DNA of 64,000 bases from JAXMCK01 sp046349395 (GCA_046349395.1 JAXMCK010000004.1:997521-1061520), one strand, 5' to 3'. Positions 7,245 to 18,366 are shown, counted from the first letter of the stretch. The notes: generated by a model not told the origin, from the sequence alone. Program-made: numbers and translations.

Positions 7245-9518
7245 TCAGTTCACGTAGTAGCGGCTGCTCCGCGTGTAGTACTGGCCGATGTCGCCATAAC
7301 CGTACTGGGCGTGCTTGCGCAGGTCGATCTGCGAGAGCACGGCACCCGCCGGGTCGACGCCGGCGTCGCGCAGCGCCTGGACGCTGTCTTTGGCGGCACT
7401 CTCGATCGTCTTGCCCCACTGCACCACGAACACCACGCGGTCGGCGAGCGTCGCCGCGACCTTGCTGTCCGTCACGCTGGCGACGGGCGGCGTATCCAGG
7501 ATGATCAGATCGTACATCTCGCGGCAGCGCTTCAGCAGATCCTTCATGCGATCGCTCTCGATGAGCTCCGTCGGAGTGGTCGTCTGCATCTTCACCGGCA
7601 GGAAGTGGATGCCGGATTCGAGGTCGTTGTGGATGACCTCCTCCAGGCTCCGCTCGCCGCTGACATATTCGACGATGCCGGACGACACCTGCCAGCCCAG
7701 GGCGCGGTGCACCGAGGGGTGGCGCAGGTCGAGGTCGATCAGCAGCACGCGCTTCTGCGAGCGCGCCACGAGCGCCGCGAGGCTGACCGCCATCGTCGTC
7801 TTGCCCTCTTCGGGCAGCGACGAGGTGAACAGCACCACCTTCGGCGGGTCGGTCGGACTCGACAGCTTCAGGGCCGTGAGGATCGACCGGATCGCCTCGG
7901 CATAGGCCGACAGCGGCTTCTCAAGCAGATACTGGTGCGGCTTCTGGTTCCGCTTCAGCCGATCGAGATGCGGGACGAGACCGATGGTGGGCAGGCCCAG
8001 CGTGTGCTCGACCTCGCGCGCACTACGCAGGCCGCGGTCGAGGCCCTCGAGCAGCAAGGCCAGCAGCGAGGCCAGCATCGCCGAGATCGTGAAGCCAGCA
8101 GCCGCGATCAGCTTGGTGCCGGGCGTGCTCGGCGAGGTGGGCGGTGCCGCGACGTTGACGACGCGGACGTCGGGGTCGATCAGGCCCTCCTGCTGCTTCG
8201 TCTCCTGCAGTCGCTGGAGCAGCTGGGCGTAGAGTTCCTGATTGGACTGCGCGACGCGCTCCAGCTCGTGCAGATGGATCGCCGCTTCCTTGTCCTTGCT
8301 GTTGCGGGTGCTGAGGCCGTCGAGCTGCCCCTGGATGGTGGCGACCCGGGCCGACGCGACCCTCACGTCGTTGTCGAGCACTTGGGTGATCCGGTCGATC
8401 TCCGCCCGGATCTTCCCCTGCAACTGGTCCTTCTCGTTCTGGAGCCAGACCATGCGGGGATGCTTCTCGCCGTAGAGGGTCCGAAGCTCGGCCTCCTGGC
8501 GCAGGAGCTCCGTCTCCTGGGAGCGAAGATTGACGATGACCGGCGACGAGACGACCTCGGCGATCGAGTCCACCGCCTTGCCCTGCGAGCGCAGGTCACG
8601 GACGAGACGGAGCTTGGCCTGCGCCGCGGACAGATCGCCCTTGGCCTGGATCAGCGAACCGTTCATGTCACCGAGCTGCTGGTCGTTCAGGGTCGGGCCG
8701 TCGCCGGCGCTGGAGATGAGGTTGTGCTCGGCGCGATAGCGCTCGACATCGGCCTCGGACTTCGCGACTTCCTGCTTCATCTCGGCCACGCGCTGGTCGA
8801 GCCAGGTCGACGCCTTGGTGGTCGCACCCGACATCTGCTTGCGCTGGTCGTCGACGAACAGGTCGGCGATGCGCGTCGCGATGACCGCGGCCTTGTCTCG
8901 GTCCTGTGAGGTGAAGTTGATGTCGATCAGGTAGGACGTGCCGGCCACGCCATAGGTCGCGCTGCTCGAGAACCTGCTGATCGCTCGCTCACGTGCAAGA
9001 CGCGGCGCATCGCTCTCGAGAACCGGTTCCGTCTCCTTGGCGAGACCCGTCGCGATCAGCCACTCGTTAGGCAGGAGCGCCAGCACCGAATCCGTGATCT
9101 TCGACAGATCGAGCGGCGACTGCTGGTCTGGCGGCAGCAGCGCCAGATTGAACTCGGGATCGTCGAACAGCTTCAGGTCGGTCATCACCTTTTCGACGAA
9201 GCCGCGCGACTGCATCAGGGCGATGGTGGTCGCCATGGTCTGGCTGTCCGCCGGGAGCCCGGACAGCACCGCCTGCGTATTGATCACGTTGGTCGTCCGC
9301 GGATCGACCATGATCGTCGCTTTGGCGGTGTAGGCGGTGGTGATGCGGGATCCGACGGCAGCGGCGGCAAGCGTGCCGATGGCCGTGATCGCGGCGATCA
9401 GCCATCGACGTCGCCAGATCACGCTCAACAGTGCGGTGAGGTCGATGGTCTGGCTGTCCGCCGCACTGGCGGCCTTCGCCTCGGAGCCCTTACCGTCGGA
9501 CTTAGCTTTGGAGACCAT
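7245..9518 (-). CDS. Wzc/GumC-like polysaccharide co-polymerase and tyrosine autokinase
   Basis: A protein of 757 residues. The N-terminus has a Wzz domain with TM1 at about residues 38-58, a long periplasmic coiled-coil region (about 200-430), and a second helix near 475 (AAAGFTISAMLASLLALLL). The cytoplasmic BY-kinase domain carries Walker A (SSLPEEGKTTM, about 567), Walker A' (LLIDLDLRHP) and Walker B (YDLIILDTPP, about 670). The C-terminal tail is Tyr-rich (YGYGDIGQYYTRSSRYY), the autophosphorylation cluster. Such proteins control chain length and export of capsule or exopolysaccharide. No polymerase, flippase or Wza gene is visible nearby; the upstream neighbours are type I secretion genes. 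Confidence 0.92.
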   Translation of the reverse strand: MVSKAKSDGKGSEAKAASAADSQTIDLTALLSVIWRRRWLIAAITAIGTLAAAAVGSRITTAYTAKATIMVDPRTTNVINTQAVLSGLPADSQTMATTIALMQSRGFVEKVMTDLKLFDDPEFNLALLPPDQQSPLDLSKITDSVLALLPNEWLIATGLAKETEPVLESDAPRLARERAISRFSSSATYGVAGTSYLIDINFTSQDRDKAAVIATRIADLFVDDQRKQMSGATTKASTWLDQRVAEMKQEVAKSEADVERYRAEHNLISSAGDGPTLNDQQLGDMNGSLIQAKGDLSAAQAKLRLVRDLRSQGKAVDSIAEVVSSPVIVNLRSQETELLRQEAELRTLYGEKHPRMVWLQNEKDQLQGKIRAEIDRITQVLDNDVRVASARVATIQGQLDGLSTRNSKDKEAAIHLHELERVAQSNQELYAQLLQRLQETKQQEGLIDPDVRVVNVAAPPTSPSTPGTKLIAAAGFTISAMLASLLALLLEGLDRGLRSAREVEHTLGLPTIGLVPHLDRLKRNQKPHQYLLEKPLSAYAEAIRSILTALKLSSPTDPPKVVLFTSSLPEEGKTTMAVSLAALVARSQKRVLLIDLDLRHPSVHRALGWQVSSGIVEYVSGERSLEEVIHNDLESGIHFLPVKMQTTTPTELIESDRMKDLLKRCREMYDLIILDTPPVASVTDSKVAATLADRVVFVVQWGKTIESAAKDSVQALRDAGVDPAGAVLSQIDLRKHAQYGYGDIGQYYTRSSRYYVN

Positions 9519-9732
9519 AGATCAGACCTGCTTTCCCGATGCAGTGGAGATCGACCAACGGAGACAGCGCGCGTCCCGCAGGCCGCACGTCGGATTTCTG
9601 GTCAGATCACCGCAGACCTGACTTTTGCCATCCCCGTTCCCGCAGTGCAACATGGATCGGCTCACCACGACGTGAAGCATCCTTCATGGATGCCAACCCG
9701 CGACACTCGGTCCCCGCAACCATGACGCTCCC

Positions 9733-11058
9733 TCAATCCTCGCGCATGCCGCGCCGAAAGGTATCCGTGAGTGGTGCGAGCAGATAATCTAGCATCGTCC
9801 GCTCCTTGGTCACGATCATCACCTCGGCCGGCATACCCGGGGTCAGCACGACGTGCTGGTCGAGATGCTCCAGTTCCTTCGGATCCACCTTAACCTTCGC
9901 CGCGAAATAGGGCTCGTTGGTGCGCTGATCGAGCATGCGGTCCGCTGAAACGCTCGTGACCACCCCATCGATCCGCGGCAGGTGCCGCTGCCGATAGGCG
10001 GTCAGGTGGACGATCGCCGCCTGGCCGACGCCGACATCGTCGATGTCGTTCGGCGAGACGCGGGCCTCGAGGATCAGCTCGTCACCCAAAGGAACGATGT
10101 CGACCAGCGGGTCGCCGGGATGGATGACGCCGCCGATGGTCCGCTGCCGCACATCGACAGCCGTCCCGTCGACCGGGGCGACCACGACGGTGCGGGTCAT
10201 GCGGTCGCGCGCCCGGTCGATGCGGTCCTGCAGTTCGCGGACCTCGGTCTGCGTTGCCGCGAGCTTCTCGGCCACCTCGGCGTGGAACTGCTGCTCGGTC
10301 GAGTCGATCTGCTGCCGGGCCTCGGCCGCCGCTTCCTTGGCACGCTCGATCTCGCTCACGCTCGCGGCCGACGCGCGGTCGAGATCCTCCCGCGTGCGCA
10401 GCAGGGTCAGCAGACGCGGCTTGCGCTCCAGGCCCTTCTTCAGGAGGTCGTTGACGACGTCGATCTCCTCCTCGGTGAGCCGACGCTGTGCGGCGTAGCT
10501 CTTCACACCCACCTCGAGGCCGGCCAGAGCGTCCTCTTCCTTGGCGGCCCGACGTTCCAGCACCTCGATCTGGCTGGCGAGCGAGGAAGCCCGTACCTGC
10601 GCCTGCCGCGTCTCGGCCTGGATCGCATTCGCCACATAGGGATCGGTACGCGCCTTCTCCATCAGATCGGCCGGGAAGTTCAGCTCCGGTTGGCCGGCCT
10701 GCTCGGCCATCAGCCGGGTCAGCTCGGCCCGTTTCGCGTACCAGCGGGCTTCGACCTCGGCCAACTCCGACTGGGACTGGGTCCCGTCGAGCCGGAAGAG
10801 CGGCTGTCCGGCTTTAACCTTGTCGCCGTCCTTCACCAGGATCTCGGAGATGATCCCGCCCTCGAGATGCTGGACCGTCTTGCGATGGCTGGCCGGTGCC
10901 ACCACCCCCGGAGCAATGGCCGCACCGACCAGCGGTGCCGTCGAGGCCCAGGTGCCGAGGCCACCGAAGAAGAGCAGGCCGATCGCGGTGCCGGCGATCA
11001 GCGCCGGGCGGATGGAGGTACTCTTCTCGAAGCTCTTGCCGCTGATGTGTTTTTGCAT
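9733..11058 (-). CDS. HlyD-family type I secretion periplasmic adaptor
   Basis: A protein of 441 residues with a short cytoplasmic N-terminus, one transmembrane helix (ALIAGTAIGLLFFGGLGTWA, about residues 19-42), then biotinyl-lipoyl half-motifs (PGVVAPASHRKTVQHLEGG and the late VVAPVDGTAVDVRQRTIGG). A long coiled coil lies between them (about 130-285) and a beta-barrel tail follows. It bridges the inner-membrane ABC exporter to a TolC-type outer-membrane channel. The ABC gene lies 27 bases upstream on the same strand. GGAG is correctly spaced before ATG 11058. No tolC is in the window, so the outer-membrane channel must come from elsewhere. Confidence 0.92.
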   Translation of the reverse strand: MQKHISGKSFEKSTSIRPALIAGTAIGLLFFGGLGTWASTAPLVGAAIAPGVVAPASHRKTVQHLEGGIISEILVKDGDKVKAGQPLFRLDGTQSQSELAEVEARWYAKRAELTRLMAEQAGQPELNFPADLMEKARTDPYVANAIQAETRQAQVRASSLASQIEVLERRAAKEEDALAGLEVGVKSYAAQRRLTEEEIDVVNDLLKKGLERKPRLLTLLRTREDLDRASAASVSEIERAKEAAAEARQQIDSTEQQFHAEVAEKLAATQTEVRELQDRIDRARDRMTRTVVVAPVDGTAVDVRQRTIGGVIHPGDPLVDIVPLGDELILEARVSPNDIDDVGVGQAAIVHLTAYRQRHLPRIDGVVTSVSADRMLDQRTNEPYFAAKVKVDPKELEHLDQHVVLTPGMPAEVMIVTKERTMLDYLLAPLTDTFRRGMRED

Positions 11059-11085
11059 GCGCCGTCTCCGTCGCCGTCTAGCGCG

Positions 11086-12762
11086 TCAGGCGACGCGGGC
11101 CGGGCGGACCAGGGAAGGAATGACCTCGTCGCGGGGGCCGAGCTTGGTGATCGCACCCTGCTCCAGGACCATGACGAGATCGGCGTGGATGAGGACGTTC
11201 GGCCGGTGGGTCACGACGACGATCGTCGTGCCCTGCTCCTTCAGCTCGTGCAGGGCCGACATCAGGGCCGACTCGCCGGCGGTATCGAGATTGCTGTTCG
11301 GCTCGTCGAGGACGACGAAGCGCGGCCGGCCGTAGAGAGCTCGGGCGAGCCCGATGCGCTGGCGCTGCCCGCCCGAGAGCGGGAGGCCGCCGTCGGCCAG
11401 CACAGTGTCGTAGCCCTGCGGCAGGCGCAGGATCATGTCGTGGACGTCGGCCATCTTCGCCGCCTCGACGACCTTCTCCGGGTCGGGTGTCTCGGCCATG
11501 CGGGCGATATTGGCGGCGACGGTGCCGTGGAAGAGAGCCGCCTCCTGCGGCAGGTAGCCCAGATGCGGACCCCGCTGCTCGGGTGCGAGCTGATGCAGGT
11601 CCGCACCGTCGAGGCGCACCACACCCCGGCTCGGCCGTGCCGCACCGGAGATCACGCGGCAGAGCGTCGACTTGCCGGCCGCCGAGGGACCGACGACGCC
11701 CATCATGGTGCCGGGCTCCAGGCGGAAGGAGACGCTCTTCAGGATCTGACGGCCGTCGGGCAGGACGAGGCTGACCCCCTCGACCGCGACGCGGCCGTCC
11801 GGATCCGGCAGCGGCATGGGCTTCGGCGCCGGCTCGGCGCGCTCGACCATCTTTTCGAGCCGTTCCAGGCTGTCGCGTGCCTGGACGAGGCTGCGCCAGC
11901 TGCCGAGCAGCTGCTCGACCGGTGCCAGGGCCCGGGCAGTCAGGATCGAGGCGGCGATCATGCCGCCGCCGGTCAGCTGCCGTTCGATGACGAGGTAGGC
12001 GCCGAGGCCCATCACCCCGCCCTGCACGCCGAGGCGAATGGCGCGCACGAGGCCGTTCACCCAGCCACCGGCCTCGCCGGCGCGGGCCTGCAGCATCAGC
12101 GACGGCCGGCTCGCCTCCTTGAAGCGGCCCATGAGGGCGGGGAGCATGCCCATGCCCCGCACGACGTCGGCATAGCGGGACACCGCCTCGCCACGGGCCT
12201 GGGCCTGCAGGTTCAGCTCGTGCGCCTCCCTGAGGCGACGCCGGGTCAGGCTGTCGTTCAGCCAGCCGATCAGGAAGAGCAGGACCGCACTGCCGAGAGC
12301 GAACCAGGCGAGGATCGGGTGCAGGAGGTAGGTGACGAAGAAGGCCAGCGGCAGCCAGGGAGCCTCGAACACCGCCTGGACGGCGGGGCCCGTCATGGTG
12401 CCGCGGACGATGTCGAGCTCGCGCAGGGCCTGTCCGGCCGAGACGCCGCTGCGCGCCGCGGCGTCGAGGATTTCGCCCGACATCTTGTCGGAGAGCTTGG
12501 CGCCGGTGCGGTTCATGATCGACGCCCGCACGCCGTCGAGCCCGCCCATGCACAGCAGCGTGATGCCCAGCATCACGGTCAGCATTATAAGCGTCTCATA
12601 GTGCCCGCTCGAGAGGACGCGGTCGAAGATCTGCAGGGAGTAGAGCGAGACGGCGAGCATCAGGACCGAGATGCCGAAACTGACGGCCAGCGCCGCCGTC
12701 AGGCCAGGAGCCAGAATCTGGGCAATTCGCCGACGAAGCGAGCGCGGGCTCTGTGCCGACAT
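11086..12762 (-). CDS. type I secretion ABC permease/ATPase (PrtD-like)
   Basis: About 558 residues from ATG 12762, chosen because GGGGAGAGG lies just upstream; an ATG at 12792 would add ten residues. The N-terminal half is a six-helix ABC transmembrane domain. The C-terminal half is the nucleotide-binding domain: Walker A GPSAAGKST (about 365-373), Q-loop GYLPQEAALF, signature LSGGQRQRI, Walker B FVVLDEPNSNLD and H-loop VVTHRP. There is no N-terminal C39 peptidase domain, so cargo would be full-length proteins with C-terminal signals (RTX type), not double-glycine leader peptides. The RTX protein at 21507-22298 is a plausible client. Confidence 0.92.
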   Translation of the reverse strand: MSAQSPRSLRRRIAQILAPGLTAALAVSFGISVLMLAVSLYSLQIFDRVLSSGHYETLIMLTVMLGITLLCMGGLDGVRASIMNRTGAKLSDKMSGEILDAAARSGVSAGQALRELDIVRGTMTGPAVQAVFEAPWLPLAFFVTYLLHPILAWFALGSAVLLFLIGWLNDSLTRRRLREAHELNLQAQARGEAVSRYADVVRGMGMLPALMGRFKEASRPSLMLQARAGEAGGWVNGLVRAIRLGVQGGVMGLGAYLVIERQLTGGGMIAASILTARALAPVEQLLGSWRSLVQARDSLERLEKMVERAEPAPKPMPLPDPDGRVAVEGVSLVLPDGRQILKSVSFRLEPGTMMGVVGPSAAGKSTLCRVISGAARPSRGVVRLDGADLHQLAPEQRGPHLGYLPQEAALFHGTVAANIARMAETPDPEKVVEAAKMADVHDMILRLPQGYDTVLADGGLPLSGGQRQRIGLARALYGRPRFVVLDEPNSNLDTAGESALMSALHELKEQGTTIVVVTHRPNVLIHADLVMVLEQGAITKLGPRDEVIPSLVRPARVA

Positions 12763-12948
12763 GGTCCTCTCCCCCCACATCCCGACCAGCATGCAACGGG
12801 TCGGCGTCGGTATTCGGGATCGGCGGCGTCCACCCGAGCCCGCAGCGAGCCGGAACAGGCGGCTCTTGCGGGCAGGCCTTTCGCTGCCTGCTGCCCGAAC
12901 CCTCTACCCCCCTTACGTTTCAGTCCAATGTCACGGGAGCGATGGTAT

Positions 12949-12969
12949 CACGGACCGGTCCGGTCCGTG
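12949..12969. promoter_or_regulatory. inverted repeat upstream of the secretion operon
   Basis: Arms CACGGACC and GGTCCGTG are exact inverted repeats separated by five bases. They sit in the ~380-base gap between the secretion ABC gene (minus strand) and the GST gene (plus strand). It could be an operator or leader hairpin for either side. There is no T-run. Nothing else in this gap (12763-13141) could be identified. Confidence 0.3.
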
Positions 12970-13141
12970 TGGGCAAAACCACAGCCCTGCGACCGACGAT
13001 GCATATCGTCCTGCGCTCTATCGTCTCGCCCGGAGCACAGTGCGTGGCCGCCGGACCCCGACTTCCAACCCGGGGTGGCAGTGCTTGCGGCTCGGTCGGC
13101 GCCGGTCTACCTCCGCCGCCGGATCGCAAGGGGAATCCACC

Positions 13142-13762
13142 ATGATCAAGGTCTGGGGGCGCACCAGCTCGTTGAACGTCCAGAAGGTGATGTGGGCGAT
13201 CGACGAACTCGGCCTGGAGCACGAGCGGGTCGACGCCGGCGGCGCCTTCGGCAAGCTCGACACGCCCGAATTCGGCCGCCTCAATCCCAACCGCAAGATC
13301 CCGACGATCGAGGACGGTGCCACGGTCCTTTGGGAGTCTAACGCGATCGTCCGCTATCTCGCGGCCCAATACGGCGCGGGCTCGCTCTGGCCGGAGTCGC
13401 CGGCCGAGCGCTCTCTGGCGGACCGCTGGATGGACTGGCAGATCGCCGCCATCAACGTCGACCTCGGACCCGTTTTCCTGGGCCTCGTGCGGACTCCGGC
13501 CGAGAAGCGCGACGCGGCCGCCATCGAGGCTGCGGTCGACCGTCTGGCGGCGGCTTGGCCGATCCTCGACGACCATCTCGCGAACCGTCGCTTCGTCGCC
13601 GGCAACACGCTGACCATGGGCGACATCCCGATCGGCTGCGCCTTCTGGCGTTATCTGAACCTCGACATAAGGCGCCCGAAACTGCCCAACCTGCAGCTCT
13701 GGTTCCAGGCGCTGAAGGAGCGGGATCCCTTCCGCCGGAACGTCATGTTGCCGCTGAGCTGA
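13142..13762 (+). CDS. glutathione S-transferase family protein
   Basis: A protein of 206 residues from ATG 13142, preceded by AAGGGG; longer in-frame starts lead into sequence with no GST homology. The N-terminal thioredoxin-like half opens with KVWGRTSSLNVQKVMWAIDE, where Ser is the likely glutathione-activating residue. The cis-Pro region is NRKIPTIED, then the SNAIV motif binds the gamma-glutamyl group. The C-terminal helical half contains the GST N-cap box (LTMGDIPIGC). Cytosolic conjugation or isomerisation role; substrate unknown. Confidence 0.88.
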   Translation: MIKVWGRTSSLNVQKVMWAIDELGLEHERVDAGGAFGKLDTPEFGRLNPNRKIPTIEDGATVLWESNAIVRYLAAQYGAGSLWPESPAERSLADRWMDWQIAAINVDLGPVFLGLVRTPAEKRDAAAIEAAVDRLAAAWPILDDHLANRRFVAGNTLTMGDIPIGCAFWRYLNLDIRRPKLPNLQLWFQALKERDPFRRNVMLPLS

Positions 13763-13771
13763 CCTCTTCCG

Positions 13772-14569
13772 ATGGAGGCGGTGGGGGACCTGGTCGAGCC
13801 GCCGGCGTCGCTGCGCTCGCGCCTGCGCGACCTCTATTTCGGGGGCGACCCAAAGGCGACGGCGTTCCAGCTCGGTCAGCTCGTGTTCGATCTCGGAACG
13901 GTCGGGTTCTTCATCGCGACATCGTTCACGGCGACCGAAGGCTGGGTGCTGGGGCTCGACTATACGATCGCCGCCATCCTCATTCTCGACTTCCTGGCTC
14001 GGCTCTACGTCTCGCCGCGCCCGCTGCAGTATCTCCGGCAGCCCCTGACGATCGTCGATCTGGTGGTGATCGGCTCGCTGCTCGCCCCTGCCCTGCTCGA
14101 GAATCTCGGCTTCCTGCGCATCCTCCGCGCCCTGCGCCTGCTCCGCTCCTACAATGTCCTGCGTCTGCTCGAGCGCGAAGCACCGATCCTGCGCCAGCAT
14201 ATCCGGGCGATCCGCGCCGCGGTGAACCTGCTGGTGTTCGTCTTCGTCGTGGCCGCAATCGTCTTCGTCCGCCAGCACAAGATCAATCCGGACATCAACA
14301 ACTATCTGGACGCGCTCTACTTTACGATGGCGACCCTCACCACCACGGGCTTCGGTGACATTACCCTGGAAGGCAGGGAAGGCCGGGTGCTGTCGATCTT
14401 CATCATGATCTTCGGTATCTCGCTGTTCCTGCAGCTGGTGCACGCCGTCTTCAAGAGCCGCAAGGTCGACTTCCCCTGCCCGCGCTGCGGCCTGCAGAAC
14501 CACGATGCCGACGCCGTCCACTGCAAGGCCTGCGGGCAGATCCTCTGCATCCCTAACCCGGGCGACTGA
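13772..14569 (+). CDS. voltage-gated-type potassium channel with C-terminal zinc ribbon
   Basis: A protein of 265 residues with six hydrophobic segments. S4-like helix is Arg-rich (RILRALRLLRSYNVLRLLER, about residues 117-136). A pore loop carries the selectivity filter TTTGFGD (about 190-196, the TxGYGD-type signature with Phe), followed by S6. After S6 comes a short cytoplasmic tail with two Cys pairs: CPRC (about 236-239) and CKAC (about 251-254), spaced like a zinc ribbon. Bacterial ion_trans channels normally end in RCK, CNBD or nothing, so the ribbon is unusual. It follows the GST gene by nine bases. Confidence 0.88.
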   Translation: MEAVGDLVEPPASLRSRLRDLYFGGDPKATAFQLGQLVFDLGTVGFFIATSFTATEGWVLGLDYTIAAILILDFLARLYVSPRPLQYLRQPLTIVDLVVIGSLLAPALLENLGFLRILRALRLLRSYNVLRLLEREAPILRQHIRAIRAAVNLLVFVFVVAAIVFVRQHKINPDINNYLDALYFTMATLTTTGFGDITLEGREGRVLSIFIMIFGISLFLQLVHAVFKSRKVDFPCPRCGLQNHDADAVHCKACGQILCIPNPGD

Positions 14570-14574
14570 GCGGC

Positions 14575-15778
14575 TTGGGCGGGCCGCTGCCCGGGCTCTG
14601 CGCGCTGGCGGCGGCCTACATGCTGAGCCAGTTCTTCCGTACCGCGCTGGCCGTCGTCGCACCCGAGATCGCGGCCGATCTCGGCCTGGACCCCGCCCGG
14701 CTGGGCTTCCTCTCCTCGACCTGGTTCGTCGCCTTCGCCGCTGCTCAGATACCGATCGGCGTCATGCTCGACCATGTCGGGCCGCGCCGCACTTGCGGGA
14801 TCGTCTTCGCGGCCGCCGCGCTGGGCTGCGTGGTGTTCGCCACCGCTGGGAGCCTCGCCTGGGCCGCCTGCGGCCAGGCGCTGATCGGGGTCGGCTGCGC
14901 GCCGGTCTTCATGTCGACCCTCGTCGTGCTGGCCCGCTGGTACCCGCCGGCCCGCTTCGCGACGCTCTCCTCGATCGTGCTCGCCACCGGCAGCCTCGGC
15001 ACCGTGCTGGGGGCCACCCCGCTGGCGCTTGCCGCCCACTGGCTGGGCTGGCGGGGTGCAATCCTCGGCATGGGCGGCCTCGTCGCCGTGGCCTCGCTCC
15101 TCGTGCTGCTGCTCGTGCGCGACCGGCCGGCGGGGATGGCCGCACCGCCGCGCGAGACCCTGGCCGGTGCACTTCGGGGCGTCGCCGAGGTGATGCGCAA
15201 CCGGTCGCTGCTCCTGATCCTGCCGATCAGCTTCACCGGCTACGCCGTGCTAGTGACCGTGCGGGGCTTGTGGGCCGGTCCCTACCTCGCCGAGGTGTTC
15301 GGCATGGACGCCGTGGCGCGGGGCAACGTGCTGCTGCTGATGTCGCTCGGCATCGTCGGCGGCACGCTGGTCTACGGCATGCTGGAGCGACGGCTCGACC
15401 GCCGCCGCCTGCTGGTGCTCTGCGGCTGCTGCGCGGTAATCACCTGTCTGGCACTTCTGGCCCTGGTCGGCAGCCGCTCGGCGCTGCTCGCCTCCATCCT
15501 CCTGGTCGGCATCGGCACCTGTGGCGCCACCTACGCCATCGTCATGGCCCAGGCGCGCCGGTTCCTGGCCGACAAGGAGGTGGGCCGCGGCTTCACGCTC
15601 CTGAACTGCGCCTGCTTCGCCGGGGCGGCACTCTTGCAGGCGATCACGGGCCTCGTCCTCTCCGCCGCGCACGACGCGGGCATCACGGGACCGGGCGCCT
15701 TCTCGATTCTCTTCGCCTTCATCGCCGGCTGGCTCGGAATAGCGGCCGCGATTCACACCCGCAGCCGGGACCTGCGCC

Positions 15779-15804
<26 letters not shown>
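14575..15804 (+). CDS. MFS transporter
   Basis: A protein of 409 residues with about twelve hydrophobic helices in two halves of six. The loop 2-3 signature is recognisable as GVMLDHVGPRRT (about residues 62-73), an MFS A-motif variant; YGMLERRLDRRRL is the second-half counterpart. Substrate not inferable. The start is TTG 14575, six bases behind the channel gene. Its 3' end overlaps the convergent paaK by 26 bases. Confidence 0.85.
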
Positions 15805-17092
<1,288 letters not shown>

Positions 17093-17172
17093 GCCTGCCG
17101 TCCCTGATTGTCGATTCGTTTTCCCTTGATATCGAGGCTACAGGAGCGGCTTCGCAGCGCAAAGGGAGGCCG

Positions 17173-18366
17173 ATGGTCGAGCGTGGCCGTCATTTTCTGA
17201 TGCTGCCCGGGCCGACGCCCGTGCCCGAGCGTGTCCAGCGGGCGATGCTGGTGAGCGGCATCGACTTCGCCTCGCCCGAGTTCGTGGCGAGTGCGCGCAG
17301 CTGCCACCGCGACCTCGCCCGCCTCTTCGGCACCGCGGGCGAGGTGATCGCCTACATCGCCAACGGCCACGGGGCCTGGGAGGTGCCGCTCGTCAACCTG
17401 TTCGAGCCCGGCGACACGATCCTCGTCACCGGCACCGGCCGGTTCTCCCGCTCCTGGTCGGAGATGGCCGAGCATCTGGGCCTCGTCGCCGTCGAGACGG
17501 CCACCGACTGGCGCCGCGCCTTCGACCCGGACCTGATCGCCGAGCGCCTCGCCGCCGACCGCGAACACCGGATCAAGGCCGTGCTGGCCGTCCATACCGA
17601 GACGGCGACGGCCTGCACGGGCGACCTGCCGGCCCTGCGGCGCGCCATGGACTCGACTGGGCACCCAGCATTGTTGGCGGTCGACGCCATCGCCTCGCTC
17701 GGCGTCGAGCCCTTCGCCATGGACGAGTGGGGCATGGACGTCGCCCTCTCGGCCTCGCAGAAGGGCCTGATGCTGCCGGCGGGGCTCGCGTTCGTGGCGC
17801 TGAACGGCAAGGCCATGGCCGTCGCCGAGCGCTGCCGCCACCCGCGCCGCTACTGGGACATCCAGTTCCGCCGCGGCGACGAGAGCTACATGTGGTTTCA
17901 CGGCACGCCGCCGGTGCAGGCGATGTTCGGCCTGCGCGCCGCCCTCGACATGCTGTTCGAGGAAGGCCTCGATACCGTCGTGGCCCGCCACCGCCGCCTC
18001 GCCGACGGCGTGCGCCGCGCGGTCGCCGCCTGGAGCGAGGCCGGGGCGATGGAGATCAACGCGCTCCAGCCCGAGCAGCGGTCCAACGCGGTGACGGCGA
18101 TCCGCACCGAAGAGGGCCTCGATCCCGTCCGGCTGCGGCAGGTGACGCGCGAGCGCTTCGCCCTCTCAATCGGCGGCGGCCTCGGCGACCTGCAGGGCCG
18201 CGCCTTCCGCATCGGCCATCTGGGCGATCTCAACGAGCCGATGGTCCTGGGGGCGCTCGGTGCCATCGAGGCCGCGTTCCGCGTCTGCGACTTTCCCTTC
18301 CGCAGCGGGCTCGACGCCGCGGCCGCCTACTTCGCGGAAGCCTCGCCCTCGACCGGCACGACGTGA
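17173..18366 (+). CDS. class V aminotransferase (serine/alanine--glyoxylate type)
   Basis: A protein of 397 residues. The opening MLPGPTPVPERVQRAM is characteristic of alanine-glyoxylate/serine-glyoxylate aminotransferases. The PLP-binding Lys sits in SASQKGLMLPAG (about residue 197), preceded by VDAIASLGVEPFAMDEW, where Asp contacts the pyridine nitrogen. Related enzymes transfer amino groups to glyoxylate. Glycolate oxidase genes about 20 kb away would make glyoxylate, but a link is only inference. It sits inside the paa locus on the opposite strand and its end overlaps paaI by 40 bases. Confidence 0.88.
   Translation: MVERGRHFLMLPGPTPVPERVQRAMLVSGIDFASPEFVASARSCHRDLARLFGTAGEVIAYIANGHGAWEVPLVNLFEPGDTILVTGTGRFSRSWSEMAEHLGLVAVETATDWRRAFDPDLIAERLAADREHRIKAVLAVHTETATACTGDLPALRRAMDSTGHPALLAVDAIASLGVEPFAMDEWGMDVALSASQKGLMLPAGLAFVALNGKAMAVAERCRHPRRYWDIQFRRGDESYMWFHGTPPVQAMFGLRAALDMLFEEGLDTVVARHRRLADGVRRAVAAWSEAGAMEINALQPEQRSNAVTAIRTEEGLDPVRLRQVTRERFALSIGGGLGDLQGRAFRIGHLGDLNEPMVLGALGAIEAAFRVCDFPFRSGLDAAAAYFAEASPSTGTT

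Noticed and set aside
9982..13341. An 1119-codon plus-strand frame across the secretion genes
   Set aside because: It is antisense to hlyD and the ABC exporter, composed of low-complexity His/Arg/Gly text, and has no domain; a high-GC shadow.
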